This document shows, piece by piece, positions 1 through 9,450 of a stretch of DNA of 64,000 bases. This DNA comes from Ochrobactrum vermis. Lineage in GTDB: Bacteria > Pseudomonadota > Alphaproteobacteria > Rhizobiales > Rhizobiaceae. The notes under the pieces were generated by a model. It searched no databases, was not told where the DNA came from, and saw only the letters and a list, made by a program, of their open reading frames with translations. The DNA lies in the NCBI RefSeq assembly GCF_002975205.1, contig NZ_PCOC01000002.1, positions 1,007,001-1,071,000 on the forward strand, in the 5' to 3' direction. The position numbers and the translations under genes are program-made. The number at the start of each line of letters is the position of its first letter. Position 1 is the stretch's first letter.

Positions 1-3000
1 CCGGAGAGAATGGCGAATTCCAGCGTCTTCAGCGCGCGGATCGTGCGCTTGGTGCCGTCGCCCGCATGCCATTTTCCCTTGCCGCCGGAGTCTTTTCTGA
101 CGTGGAAATCTTCCAGCAAAACCGGGAAGCGGGTTTCCAGAATTTCCGGGTCGGTCAGGCGCGAATTGGTCATATGGGTGTGTACGGCATCAGTGCCGTT
201 GAAACCGGGACCGGCGGGCGCGCCGGAACAAATGGTTTCGTAATACTGATATTCGTCATTGCCGAACGTCAGATTGTTCATCGTGCCCTGCGCTGCGGCC
301 ATGGCCTTGGTCGCGCCGAACAGGCAGTTGGTGACAGCCTGACTGACCTCGACATTGCCTGCCACGACTGCCGCCGGATATTGCGGCGAGAGCATCGAGC
401 CTTCCGGCACAACGATCCTGATCGGTCGCAGGCAGCCTGCATTCATCGGAATATCGCCCTCGACCAGCACGCGGAATACATAAAGCACAGCCGCGCGGGT
501 GACGGGTTCCGGCGCATTGAAATTGTCGGAACGCTGTTCCGACGTGCCGGTGAAATCGACCGTCGCTTCGCGCTTTTCCTTGTCGATGGTGACGCGCACC
601 TCGATCTGGCAACCCTGGTCCATCTCATAGGTGAAATGGCCGTTGGGCAGCTTGTCGAGCACGCGACGCACGCTTTCGGCGGCATTGTCCTGAACATGGC
701 CCATATAGGCTTTCACGACATCTTCGCCGAAAAGACCGATCATCTTTTTCAGCTCGGCCACGCCCTTTTCGTTGGCGGCGATCTGCGCCTTCAGGTCATT
801 GACGTTCTGCGTCAGGTTGCGGACAGGATAGGTGGCGCCAGTCAGCAGAGCGGCGAGCGCCTCCTCGCGGAATGTGCCACGATCGACCAGCTTGAAATTG
901 TCGATATAGACGCCTTCCTGCTCGATATTGACCGCAAGCGGCGACATGGAGCCCGGCGCGATGCCGCCAATATCCGCATGGTGACCACGGCTTGCCACCC
1001 AGAAGCGGATTTCACGATTGTCGTCATCGAAAACCGGTGTGCAGACGGTGAGGTCGGGTAGGTGAGTACCGCCATTATAAGGCGCGTTGATGAGGAACAC
1101 ATCGCCCGGCTTGATGGCGCTGTTTTCCCGGATGGCGGTGGCGACCGATGCATCCATGGAGCCCAGATGCACCGGCATATGCGGTGCATTGGCGACAAGA
1201 TTGCCTGCGGCGTCGAAAACCGCGCAAGAAAAGTCGAGGCGCTCCTTGATATTCACCGAATAGGCGGTGTTCTGAAGCGTCACGCCCATCTGCTCCGCAA
1301 TGGACATGAAGAGATTGTTGAAAATCTCCAGCATGACCGGATCGGCTTCCGTTCCGATGGCCGTGCGCACAGGCAGCGCCTTGATGCGCGTCAGCACCAC
1401 ATGGTCATGCGTGGTTAAGCGGGCCTGCCAGCCATCTTCGATGACGATGGTCTGGTTTTTCTCAATGATGATCGCTGGGCCGGTGACGGTCTGGCCGCGC
1501 TGCATCTGTTCGCGCAAGACAACGCCCGCATCGTGCAACTCGCCCTGCGAGAAGAAGCGGGTTCGTTTGGCGGATTCCGCTTCCAGATCGCTGTCGAGCG
1601 ATTGGGCGCTTTCGGTTTCGCCCGCGCCACCGCCCACGGCTTCGGCTTCCACAGCATCGATAACGAGAGCCTTGTTTTCCGCAATGAAGCCGAAACGGCG
1701 CTTGTGCGCCGCCTCGAACTCGGCGCGAAGACGGTCGGCATTGTCCTCAGCAGGGAAGGTGGCTTCTATGGAGAGCACGGTGTCGGTGCCCGCATAGCGG
1801 ATGTGGGCGCGCAGATGACGTTGCACGGCTGCGGCCTCAGTGCCTTGAGCCAGAAGTTCGGCCACGCATTCCTGCGCCAATTCTTCGCCCAGCTCCTTCA
1901 GTGCTTCCGGCGCTGCCGGATCGAGCGCGACGCCCAGCGCCTTTTGACGCGTGGCGCGAATATCGGCCAGGCCCATGCCATAGGCGGACAGCAGGCCGGA
2001 CATTGGATGGAGGAGAATATTCTTCATGCCAAGTGCATCGGCTACGAGACAGGCGTGCTGACCACCTGCACCGCCAAAGCAGTTGAGCGCATAGCGTGTC
2101 ACATCATAGCCGCGCTGAACGGAAATTTTCTTGATGGCCTCGACCATGTTGGCCACCGCGATGCGGATGAAGCCATCGGCAACCGCTTCTGGCGAGCGAC
2201 CATCGCCAATTTCGGTTGCGAGCGCGGTGAAAAGTTCACGCACCCGCTCCACATCGAGCGTTTGGTTCTGTTCTGGACCGAAGATTGCCGGGAAAAATTC
2301 CGGCAGCAGCTTGCCCAACATGACATTGGCATCGGTGACGGCGAGCGGTCCGCCATTGCGATAGCAGGCCGGGCCGGGATTGGCGCCTGCCGAGTCCGGG
2401 CCGACGCGGAAGCGCCCGGCGTCGTAATGCAGGATCGAGCCGCCGCCTGCGGCAACGGTGTGGATCAGCATCATCGGCGCGCGAACGCGCACGCCGGCAA
2501 CTTCTGTTTCAAAAGCGCGTTCATATTCGCCGTCGAAATGCGCGACGTCCGTGGAGGTGCCCCCCATGTCAAAGCCGATGACTTTCGGGAAACCAGCCGT
2601 TTCGCCGGTTCGGGCGAGGCCGACGACACCGCCTGCCGGGCCGGACAGGATCGCATCCTTGCCCTGAAACAGATTGGCTGCGGTGAGACCGCCCGACGAC
2701 ATCATGAACATGACGCGCGCGCCGGTGCGCTCGATATCCAGCTCATTGGAGACCTGCGCAACATAGCGGCGGAGAACCGGTGACAGATAGGCATCGACGA
2801 CGGTGGTATCGCCACGACCGACCAGTTTGATCAGCGGTGAAACCTCGTGGCTGACAGAGACCTGTTCAAAGTCGAGACCGCGCGCAATGCGAGCAATTTC
2901 AGCCTCATGCGCGGGAAACTTATAAGCATGCATGAGGGCGATGGCGACGGATTTGTACCCCCGTTCCTTCAGGGCAACCAGCGCGGATTCGGCCTCGGCG

Positions 3001-3440
3001 GGATCGAGAGCCGTTTCAACCGTGCCATCGGCCTGAACGCGCTCGTTCAGTTCCACGACCATTTCATAAAGCGCTTCCGGCTTGATGATCTCGGTCGCAA
3101 AGATGTTCTTGCGTTCCTGATAGCCAATACGCAGCGCGTCGCGAAAACCTTTGGTGGTGACAAGAGCCAGCCGTTCGCCCTTGCGCTCCAGAAGCGCATT
3201 GGTGGCGACCGTCGTGCCCATGCGAACTTCCCCGATGGTGCCGGCGGGAATCGGTTCACCGGTGTTCAGGCCCAGATGCAGGCGAATGCCGTGAACGGCG
3301 GCATCCTTATAGGCAGACGGGTTTTCGGAGAGAACCTTGCGTGCATGGAGCTGGCCTTGCGGATCGCGCCCGATGACGTCCGTAAACGTACCGCCGCGGT
3401 CGATCCAGAAGTCCCATACTCCGCGTCCCGTTCCGCTCAT
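1..3440 (-). CDS. 5-oxoprolinase / hydantoinase A+B fusion (3' end beyond window)
   Basis: Predicted ATP-dependent amidohydrolase that opens 5-oxoproline or hydantoin-type rings in the cytoplasm. The frame reads without a stop from the ATG at 3440 to the window edge (1146 codons). The HyuA half starts with [16 protein letters not shown] and carries [10 protein letters not shown] near residue 290, the actin-like ATPase motif of this family. HyuB begins near residue 690 ([19 protein letters not shown]) in the same frame, so the two subunits are fused as in bacterial and eukaryotic oxoprolinases (about 1200-1280 aa); perhaps 50-100 residues are missing. GGGAG lies 6 nt before the ATG. It is divergent from a winged-helix regulator and a peptide importer, which suggests it processes imported pyroglutamyl or gamma-glutamyl material (inference). 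N-methylhydantoinase is the main alternative. Confidence 0.88.
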   Translation of the reverse strand, partial: MSGTGRGVWDFWIDRGGTFTDVIGRDPQGQLHARKVLSENPSAYKDAAVHGIRLHLGLNTGEPIPAGTIGEVRMGTTVATNALLERKGERLALVTTKGFRDALRIGYQERKNIFATEIIKPEALYEMVVELNERVQADGTVETALDPAEAESALVALKERGYKSVAIALMHAYKFPAHEAEIARIARGLDFEQVSVSHEVSPLIKLVGRGDTTVVDAYLSPVLRRYVAQVSNELDIERTGARVMFMMSSGGLTAANLFQGKDAILSGPAGGVVGLARTGETAGFPKVIGFDMGGTSTDVAHFDGEYERAFETEVAGVRVRAPMMLIHTVAAGGGSILHYDAGRFRVGPDSAGANPGPACYRNGGPLAVTDANVMLGKLLPEFFPAIFGPEQNQTLDVERVRELFTALATEIGDGRSPEAVADGFIRIAVANMVEAIKKISVQRGYDVTRYALNCFGGAGGQHACLVADALGMKNILLHPMSGLLSAYGMGLADIRATRQKALGVALDPAAPEALKELGEELAQECVAELLAQGTEAAAVQRHLRAHIRYAGTDTVLSIEATFPAEDNADRLRAEFEAAHKRRFGFIAENKALVIDAVEAEAVGGGAGETESAQSLDSDLEAESAKRTRFFSQGELHDAGVVLREQMQRGQTVTGPAIIIEKNQTIVIEDGWQARLTTHDHVVLTRIKALPVRTAIGTEADPVMLEIFNNLFMSIAEQMGVTLQNTAYSVNIKERLDFSCAVFDAAGNLVANAPHMPVHLGSMDASVATAIRENSAIKPGDVFLINAPYNGGTHLPDLTVCTPVFDDDNREIRFWVASRGHHADIGGIAPGSMSPLAVNIEQEGVYIDNFKLVDRGTFREEALAALLTGATYPVRNLTQNVNDLKAQIAANEKGVAELKKMIGLFGEDVVKAYMGHVQDNAAESVRRVLDKLPNGHFTYEMDQGCQIEVRVTIDKEKREATVDFTGTSEQRSDNFNAPEPVTRAAVLYVFRVLVEGDIPMNAGCLRPIRIVVPEGSMLSPQYPAAVVAGNVEVSQAVTNCLFGATKAMAAAQGTMNNLTFGNDEYQYYETICSGAPAGPGFNGTDAVHTHMTNSRLTDPEILETRFPVLLEDFHVRKDSGGKGKWHAGDGTKRTIRALKTLEFAILS

Positions 3441-3512
3441 CGCTGGCTCCCTCACACAAATTCCAGATGCATTGAGTTGTGTATTCTGAAAACACTTCTG
3501 AAATTGATAGTC

Positions 3513-3532
3513 ACATTTTATTGACAAAATGT
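3513..3532. promoter_or_regulatory. Palindromic operator over a candidate promoter, winged-helix/oxoprolinase divergent region
   Basis: Perfect 7-bp arms ACATTTT and AAAATGT flank a 6-nt spacer. The spacer and right arm contain TTGACA (3521-3526), which fits a -35 element; GACATA at 3545-3550 could be the -10 with an 18-nt gap, pointing at the winged-helix gene. The palindrome lies between two divergent genes, so it is a plausible site for autoregulation by that protein. Binding is inferred. Confidence 0.5.
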
Positions 3533-3578
3533 CGATAAGATGGTGACATAAAATTCACATAAAAACGGGAGCGTCGAA

Positions 3579-4187
3579 ATGGGTAAAGATAAGGCTTTTG
3601 AGGAAGAGCCTAGGACCGGAGACGAAATGCAGGAGGCTGGCTTCGATGAAGTCACGCTGCCCAAGCACTTGCGCCCGGTTGCCTCGATCGGCCCCATTGT
3701 CTCGTCCGCACATCTTGCCGAGGGCGGTTCGCCCGGCATGTCCGAGGTCGAATATGGCCTCATTCTCGCATCGCACGCGTTTTCGCGCTGGATGGTTCGC
3801 TGTATGGCTGCGGCGGGATTGCCCGGGCTTTCGCCCATCGAAGTGCTGATTCTCCATTCGATCCGCCATCGTGATCGCGAGAAAAAACTTGCCGATATCT
3901 GCCTCGTTCTCGATATTGAAGACACGCATATTGCCACCTATGCCATCCGCAAGCTTGAAAATGCCGGTTTGCTGACAACTGGCAAGGCGGCAAAGGAAAA
4001 GACGGTGAAGATCACCGCCAAGGGCGCCGATGCCTGCGCGCGCTATGCGCAGATTCGCGAACGCCTTCTGGTCGATTCCACCGCCAATGCGCGCCCTTCG
4101 GAAGAAACGCTTTCGGAAGTGGCCGCGCTTTTGCGCTTCATGTCCGGCGCATTCAATCAGGCCACGCGGTCTGCCATCACACTGTAA
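3579..4187 (+). CDS. MarR-like winged-helix DNA-binding protein
   Basis: A 202-aa protein with a charged, probably flexible N-terminus (about 50 residues) and a central winged helix. The region from LSPIEVLILHSI to IRKLENAGLL (about residues 85-130) has the spacing of a MarR-type helix-turn-helix and wing, with KEKTVKITAKGADACARYA as the following strand and helix. It starts at an ATG with GGGAG 7 nt upstream. It sits at the head of a peptide-importer operon and is divergent from oxoprolinase, so local control of both units is likely. The effector is unknown. The next gene starts 13 nt after its stop. Confidence 0.75.
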   Translation: MGKDKAFEEEPRTGDEMQEAGFDEVTLPKHLRPVASIGPIVSSAHLAEGGSPGMSEVEYGLILASHAFSRWMVRCMAAAGLPGLSPIEVLILHSIRHRDREKKLADICLVLDIEDTHIATYAIRKLENAGLLTTGKAAKEKTVKITAKGADACARYAQIRERLLVDSTANARPSEETLSEVAALLRFMSGAFNQATRSAITL

Positions 4188-4200
4188 AAGGGTTGGAAGT

Positions 4201-6036
4201 TTGAGCGGAACCGAGTTGAGCGCACCAGTTTCAAAACCTCTGCTGACCGTCGATGGCCTCAGTGTCGAATTTGGCGCGAGCCGTGTCGTTGACGATCTGA
4301 GTTTCTCGGTCCATCCCGGTCGCACGCTGGCGGTGGTGGGCGAATCCGGTTCGGGCAAGTCCATCACGTCGCTTTCCATCATGCGGCTTGCTGATATGAG
4401 CGGCGCAAAATTTCCGTCCGGCCGCATTCTGTTCGGCGAACGCGATCTGCTGAAAGCCGATCAGAGGACGATGCGGAGCATTCGCGGCAAGGAGATCGCC
4501 ATGATCTTCCAGGAGCCGATGACATCGCTCAATCCGGTTTTCACCATCGGCAATCAGATATCCGAAGTGCTGATGCTACATGAAGGAATGACCCAGCAGG
4601 CAGCACTTGCCGAGGGAAAGCGTCTTCTGGAAATGGTGCGGCTTCCGGATGCGGAAGGGCTGTTGAAGCGTTATCCGCATCAGCTTTCCGGAGGTATGCG
4701 CCAGCGCGTCATGATCGCCATGGCGCTTGCCTGCCGCCCAAAACTGCTGATCGCCGATGAGCCGACCACTGCGCTCGATGTGACCATTCAGGCCCAGATA
4801 CTGCACATTATCAGGGATTTGCAGCAAGAGCTTGAAATGGCCGTGATTTTTATCACGCACGATATGGGCGTCGTAGCGGAAATGGCCGACGATGTCGTGG
4901 TCATGTGGAAGGGCAAGAAGGTCGAGGAAGGCCCGGTTGGGCAGATTTTCTCGAAGCCCGAACATGCCTATACCAAGACGCTGCTGTCGGCTGTGCCGAA
5001 GCTTGGCAGCATGACGGGCGAAGCCTTTCCCAAGCGGATGCCGGTCATGACCATGCGTGACGGTGTGCCGGTACTGACCGGCGAGGAGCGCATTCAGGAC
5101 ACGGCACGTTATGGCGACAAGCCGTTGCTTTCCGTGGACGATCTTTATGTGCGCTTTCCGATCAAGAAGAACCTGTTCGGCAAGGTCACGCATGTCTGCA
5201 ACGCGGTGTCAAAGGTTGCCTTCGATATTTATCCGGGCGAAACGCTGGCGCTGGTCGGAGAATCCGGTTCGGGAAAATCGACCATAGGGCGCACCATCCA
5301 GCAATTGCAGACGCCGCTTTCCGGCGATATTCGCTTCAGGGGCAAGGCCTATTCGGCCATGAGCGCCGCTGAGCGCTATGCCATGCGCCGCGAAGTGCAG
5401 TATATTTTCCAGGACCCGTTTGCATCGCTCGATCCACGGAAGACGGTCGGCTTTTCCATTGCAGAACCGATCCGTACGCATGGCCTTCTCGACAATGACA
5501 AGGCAATCAATGCGCGTGTGGCGGAATTGCTGGAGCGCGTCGGCCTCGGTCCGGAACACGCCAAGCGCTATCCGCACGAGTTCTCTGGCGGCCAGCGCCA
5601 GCGCGTCTGCATTGCGCGTGCACTTGCCTCCAAGCCGAAGCTAATCATCGCCGATGAAGCCCTGTCGGCGCTCGATGTTTCCATTCAGGCGCAGGTCATC
5701 AACCTGTTCATGGACCTGCAGAAAGAGCAGGATTTGGCTTATCTCTTCATCAGCCACGACATGGCGGTGGTCGAGAAGATGAGCCACCGCGTTGCAGTTC
5801 TTTATCTTGGCCAGATCATGGAACTCGGCTCGCGGCAGCAGGTTTTCGAAACGCCTTCGCATGACTACACGAAGCGGCTTCTCTCGGCGGTGCCAATTGC
5901 CGATCCGTCGGCACGCACCAACCGGCCCGCACTGGAAGGTGAAATTCCAAGCACGACGCGACGGATCGACGATAAGCCGCCGATCTATCGTCATCGCGAG
6001 GTCGCAGCCGGGCATTTCGTGGCCGAAACCGCCTGA
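4201..6036 (+). CDS. Peptide/glutathione-type ABC importer, fused double ATPase (GsiA/DppDF-like)
   Basis: A 611-aa protein holding two complete ABC ATPase domains, the GsiA or DppD-DppF fusion layout (GsiA is about 620 aa). Domain 1 has Walker A GESGSGKS at about 47, signature LSGGMRQR at about 162 and Walker [13 protein letters not shown] at about 182. Domain 2 has Walker A at about 353 and signature FSGGQRQR at about 462. It would energise the two permeases at 7667-9450. The frame is open upstream into the regulator gene, but homology begins only after 4201, where a TTG follows a GGAAG-like site; this start is therefore the best guess. No long C-terminal cysteine-rich extension is evident. 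Confidence 0.9.
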   Translation: MSGTELSAPVSKPLLTVDGLSVEFGASRVVDDLSFSVHPGRTLAVVGESGSGKSITSLSIMRLADMSGAKFPSGRILFGERDLLKADQRTMRSIRGKEIAMIFQEPMTSLNPVFTIGNQISEVLMLHEGMTQQAALAEGKRLLEMVRLPDAEGLLKRYPHQLSGGMRQRVMIAMALACRPKLLIADEPTTALDVTIQAQILHIIRDLQQELEMAVIFITHDMGVVAEMADDVVVMWKGKKVEEGPVGQIFSKPEHAYTKTLLSAVPKLGSMTGEAFPKRMPVMTMRDGVPVLTGEERIQDTARYGDKPLLSVDDLYVRFPIKKNLFGKVTHVCNAVSKVAFDIYPGETLALVGESGSGKSTIGRTIQQLQTPLSGDIRFRGKAYSAMSAAERYAMRREVQYIFQDPFASLDPRKTVGFSIAEPIRTHGLLDNDKAINARVAELLERVGLGPEHAKRYPHEFSGGQRQRVCIARALASKPKLIIADEALSALDVSIQAQVINLFMDLQKEQDLAYLFISHDMAVVEKMSHRVAVLYLGQIMELGSRQQVFETPSHDYTKRLLSAVPIADPSARTNRPALEGEIPSTTRRIDDKPPIYRHREVAAGHFVAETA

Positions 6037-6072
6037 CGCATAAAGTTCAACAGAAACCCAAAGGGGAAAAAA

Positions 6073-7602
6073 ATGATAAGGAAAACACTTAAAGCCGTTC
6101 TCATGGCTTCCGCTCTTTCGGCGGCGGTGTTTGCATCTGCTCCGGCCTTTGCTGCCGGAAAGCTGACCGTTTCGTCGCCGCAGGACCCGGGCAGCTGGGA
6201 CCCGATCGACACTTTCCTCGTCAACTGGGCTTCTGTCGCCACCAATATTTTCGACGGTCTCGTCTATCGCGGACCGGATCTCAAGATCGTTCCGGCGCTC
6301 GCGACCTCGTGGGAAGAGCTGGACGAAGGCAAGCGCATCCGCTTTCATCTGCGTGAGAATGTGAAGTTCCAGAACGGAGAGCCGTTCAACGCTGAAGCCG
6401 TTAAGTTCACCTTTGAGCGTCTGCTCGGTGACGAAGGCGCAAAAGGCCCGCAGCGTTCCAACTATATCGCCATCGAGAAGGTGGAGGTCATCGACGACAA
6501 GACCGTCGATTTCCATCTGAAGGCACCGGACCCGGTTCTGATCACCAAGCTTGCCGGTTATGGCGGCATGATCGTTCCGCCGAAATATATTCAGGAAAAG
6601 GGCGACGATTATTTCAACACGCATCCGGTTGGCACCGGACCGTTCAAATTCGTGTCCTATGAGCCGAAGGTCAACATCAAGCTTGAGGCCTTTGCAGACC
6701 ATTGGGGGGGGGCGCCAAAGCTTTCCGAACTCGAATATCGCTTCATTACCGAGCCTTCGACCGCCGTTGCCGAACTTCAGGCCGGGCGCGTCGATCTGGT
6801 CATTCCGCCGACCATTCCGATTGGCATGATCCCGACCATTCAGGGCGACCCGAAGCTGGAACTCGTCACGACGGCAGGTCCGACCGTTTATGCCCTGCGC
6901 TTCAACACGGCTGATGGCATCACCAAGGATGAGCGCGTTCGCAAGGCGCTGACGATGGCCGTTGACCGCGACGCGATCATCCAGTCCATTCTGGCTGGTC
7001 AGGCAGAACCGATTGCAAGCTTCCAGGGTTCGCTGTCCTTCGGCTTCGATCCGAACATGAAGCCGCTGCCTTACGATCCTGAAGGCGCGAAGAAGCTGCT
7101 TGAAGAAGCGGGCGTTCAGCCCGGCGCGACGGTGCAGATCGACGTGCGCGGTCAGGATGCAAGCTTCAATGAAGTGGCGCAGGCTATCGCAAGCTTTCTG
7201 CAAATGGTCGGTATCAATGCCACCATCAAGCCTTACGACACCAATGTCCTGCTGAACGACATCATCCCGCAGGGCAAGACCGGCGCGATGTTCCAGCAGG
7301 CCTGGGGCGGCTGGACCTTCGACTACGATAACACGGCTTATTCCATGTATCACTCCGGTGAAAAGTGGAACCCGTACGACAAGGACGAAAAGCTCGACAA
7401 GATGCTGGAAGCACAGCGCTCAGTTCTTGATCGCGGCGAGCGCGAAAAGCTCTTGCAGGAAATCGCGGTTTACGCCGCCGACCGCGCACTCGAAATGCCG
7501 CTCTACAATCTCAAGGCAATCTTCGGCGTCAACAAGCGCGTGAAGAACTTCGTGCCGGTTCCAGATAGCCGCCTGCGTCTGACGGACGTCACTGTCGAGT
7601 AA
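6073..7602 (+). CDS. Extracellular solute-binding protein, family 5 (peptide type)
   Basis: A 509-aa periplasmic binding protein for the adjacent importer. A signal peptide is visible (MIRKTLKAVLMASALSAAVF then ASAPAFAAG, cleavage near residue 28). The mature protein opens with KLTVSSPQDPGSWDPIDTF and carries LKIVPALATSWEELDEGKRI and the HPVGTGPFKFVSYEP region, typical of family 5 (DppA, OppA, GsiB). The start has an AAAGGGGAAAA purine run upstream. Substrate is not readable from sequence; the neighbouring oxoprolinase and metallopeptidase suggest modified peptides. A 10-bp hairpin follows the stop codon, which could stabilise this part of the mRNA. Confidence 0.9.
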   Translation: MIRKTLKAVLMASALSAAVFASAPAFAAGKLTVSSPQDPGSWDPIDTFLVNWASVATNIFDGLVYRGPDLKIVPALATSWEELDEGKRIRFHLRENVKFQNGEPFNAEAVKFTFERLLGDEGAKGPQRSNYIAIEKVEVIDDKTVDFHLKAPDPVLITKLAGYGGMIVPPKYIQEKGDDYFNTHPVGTGPFKFVSYEPKVNIKLEAFADHWGGAPKLSELEYRFITEPSTAVAELQAGRVDLVIPPTIPIGMIPTIQGDPKLELVTTAGPTVYALRFNTADGITKDERVRKALTMAVDRDAIIQSILAGQAEPIASFQGSLSFGFDPNMKPLPYDPEGAKKLLEEAGVQPGATVQIDVRGQDASFNEVAQAIASFLQMVGINATIKPYDTNVLLNDIIPQGKTGAMFQQAWGGWTFDYDNTAYSMYHSGEKWNPYDKDEKLDKMLEAQRSVLDRGEREKLLQEIAVYAADRALEMPLYNLKAIFGVNKRVKNFVPVPDSRLRLTDVTVE

Positions 7603-7617
7603 GCAAGAATGACAATA

Positions 7618-7645
7618 CGGCAAGCCGTTCAAACCCGGCTTGCCG
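7618..7645 (+). other. Intercistronic hairpin after the binding-protein gene
   Basis: Perfect 10-bp arms CGGCAAGCCG and CGGCTTGCCG with an 8-nt loop, between the binding-protein stop (7602) and the permease start (7667). There is no T-tract, so an mRNA-stabilising or attenuating hairpin that raises binding protein over permease is more likely than a terminator. It also covers the upstream TTG (7640), arguing against that triplet as the permease start. Confidence 0.6.
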
Positions 7646-7666
7646 CAGCATTTCGGAGGCGCACTG

Positions 7667-8590
7667 GTGGCCGGATTTCTGATCAAACGAATTTTGCAGG
7701 CGTTGTTCGTGCTTGTCGCGATGACGCTGCTTGTCGCTTTCGCGGTCCGCCTGACAGGCGATCCGGCATTGATGCTGACGCAAGGTGCAGGCAGTATCAC
7801 CGAAGCCGATCTCGCGCGTATCCGTGAAGGCTTGGGTCTCAACCAGCCGTTCTTCGTTCAATACTGGCAGTTCCTCAAGGGACTGTTCACGATGGATCTG
7901 GGGCGTAGTTTTCTTGGCGGAACGCCCGTATCCACGCTCGTCGCTGGCGCTCTGCCTGCCACGCTGATGCTGGCCTTTGCCTCGCTGTTCGTTTCCATCG
8001 TGATTTCCGTGCCGCTCGGCATCAAGGCTGCCGTGTCGCGTGGTAAATGGGCCGATCAGCTCATCCGCATCTGCTCGCTGGTGGGGCTGTCCTTTCCGAA
8101 CTTCTGGCTGGCGACCATGCTGGTGTTGCTGTTCGGCATCTCGCTGCAATGGCTGCCGCCAAGCGGCATGAGCGGCATTGCAAGCTTCATCATGCCAGCG
8201 CTCACCATGGGCATCATCCTGACGGCTACCAATGTCCGTCTTGTGCGCACGGCGATGCTGGAAACGCTGCAATCGCAATACATCATGGTGGCGCGCGCCA
8301 AGGGGCTGAGCGAGAACAAGGTTCTCTACAAGCATGCACTGCGCAATTGCGCCATTCCGCTGATCACCTATCTCGGCCTCCAGTTCGGCGGCCTTCTCGG
8401 CGGTATCGTGGTGGTGGAGCGTGTATTCAACTGGCCAGGCATGGGCACGCTTGCCTTCGACGCGGTGGCCGGACGCGATTATCCTGTCCTGCAGGCCACC
8501 ATCGCGATCCTTTCCATGCTGATCATCGGCGTCAATCTTCTCGTGGACATCGCCTATGGCCTTGTCGATCCGCGTATCCGCACGGAGTAG
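7667..8590 (+). CDS. ABC importer permease 1 (DppB/GsiC-like)
   Basis: A 307-aa inner-membrane permease with about six hydrophobic segments. The N-terminus VAGFLIKRILQALFVLVAMT, the phrase GLNQPFFVQYWQFLKGLFTMDLG-type region and the EAA-like loop (VARAKGLSENKVLYKHALRN) are typical of DppB-family subunits. It pairs with the next gene to form the pore. The GTG at 7667 is preferred because GGAGG (7655-7659) sits exactly 7 nt upstream; a TTG 27 nt earlier is buried in a hairpin. Confidence 0.88.
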   Translation: MAGFLIKRILQALFVLVAMTLLVAFAVRLTGDPALMLTQGAGSITEADLARIREGLGLNQPFFVQYWQFLKGLFTMDLGRSFLGGTPVSTLVAGALPATLMLAFASLFVSIVISVPLGIKAAVSRGKWADQLIRICSLVGLSFPNFWLATMLVLLFGISLQWLPPSGMSGIASFIMPALTMGIILTATNVRLVRTAMLETLQSQYIMVARAKGLSENKVLYKHALRNCAIPLITYLGLQFGGLLGGIVVVERVFNWPGMGTLAFDAVAGRDYPVLQATIAILSMLIIGVNLLVDIAYGLVDPRIRTE

Positions 8591-8595
8591 GACCC

Positions 8596-9450
8596 ATGGC
8601 AACCAAGACCTCATCCGTTCTGTTTTCGCGTTTTGCGAGCCTCGAATTCATCGTCGGTGTGGTGCTGACCGGCTGCATTTGTCTGGCGGTGATTTTCTCC
8701 GGCTATCTGTTTCCGGGTGGCGCCAACAAGATTGATCTTCTGGCGCGCCTGACGCCGCCATTCGTCAATCCGGCCCATGTTTTCGGCACCGATCCGCTGG
8801 GTCGTGACGTGCTGGCGCGTGTTGTCACTGGCGGCAAGATTTCATTGTTTGTCGGTTTCGTTTCGGTGATCGGCTCTGTGGTTATCGGCACGATCATGGG
8901 CCTCGTCGCTGGCTATTACCGTGGCTTCTGGGACATGGCGCTGATGCGCTTTGTCGATGTGCAACTGGCCATGCCGTTCATCCTGCTTGCCATCACCGTC
9001 ATGGCCATTCTGGGCGGCGGGCTGTTCAACACCGTCATTTTGCTGATCGTCTCGCAAAGCGTGCAATATGCGCGACTGGTGCGCGGCTCGGTGCTGTCGC
9101 TGCGCGAGCGCGAATTCATCCTGTCGGCCCGCGCTATTGGCGTGAAGGACTGGCGCATTATCTTCCAGCACCTGCTGCCGAACCTGCTGGGTCCGGTTAT
9201 CGTGCTGATGACGCTCAATGTTGCCAATAATATTCTGCTGGAATCGAGCCTGACCTTCCTCGGCCTCGGTGTCGATCCAACCATTCCAAGCTGGGGCGGC
9301 ATGCTGGCCGATGGGCGCACCTATCTCCAGACCGCATGGTGGGTGAGCATATTCCCCGGCCTCGCCATTCTCTTCACCGTGCTTGGCCTCAATCTCCTTG
9401 GCGATTGGCTGCGCGACAGCCTCGATCCAACCGGCAGGACTTCCCGATGA
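8596..9450 (+). CDS. ABC importer permease 2 (DppC/GsiD-like)
   Basis: A 284-aa permease, partner of the previous gene. It has the DppC-family N-terminal region with HVFGTDPLGRDVLARVVTGG and the EAA loop (SARAIGVKDWRIIFQHLLPN), then LESSLTFLGLGVDPTIPSWG near the C-terminus. The reading frame is open for another 549 nt upstream, but that is inside permease 1; the ATG at 8596, 5 nt after the permease 1 stop, gives the normal family length. Its TGA overlaps the ATG of the peptidase gene. Confidence 0.88.
   Translation: MATKTSSVLFSRFASLEFIVGVVLTGCICLAVIFSGYLFPGGANKIDLLARLTPPFVNPAHVFGTDPLGRDVLARVVTGGKISLFVGFVSVIGSVVIGTIMGLVAGYYRGFWDMALMRFVDVQLAMPFILLAITVMAILGGGLFNTVILLIVSQSVQYARLVRGSVLSLREREFILSARAIGVKDWRIIFQHLLPNLLGPVIVLMTLNVANNILLESSLTFLGLGVDPTIPSWGGMLADGRTYLQTAWWVSIFPGLAILFTVLGLNLLGDWLRDSLDPTGRTSR

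Noticed and set aside
66..3524. Long open plus-strand frames opposite the oxoprolinase (for example 66-1061 and 1533-2783)
   Set aside because: They are opposite-strand shadows. The minus-strand frame reads as a continuous HyuA-HyuB protein with clear motifs.
5641..7353. A 570-codon minus-strand frame opposite the importer genes
   Set aside because: Its sequence has no recognisable domain and it lies antisense to an ATPase and a binding protein with full motifs.
7640..7666. TTG 7640 as the start of the first permease
   Set aside because: It lies inside a 10-bp hairpin without a ribosome-binding site; GTG 7667 has GGAGG at 7 nt.
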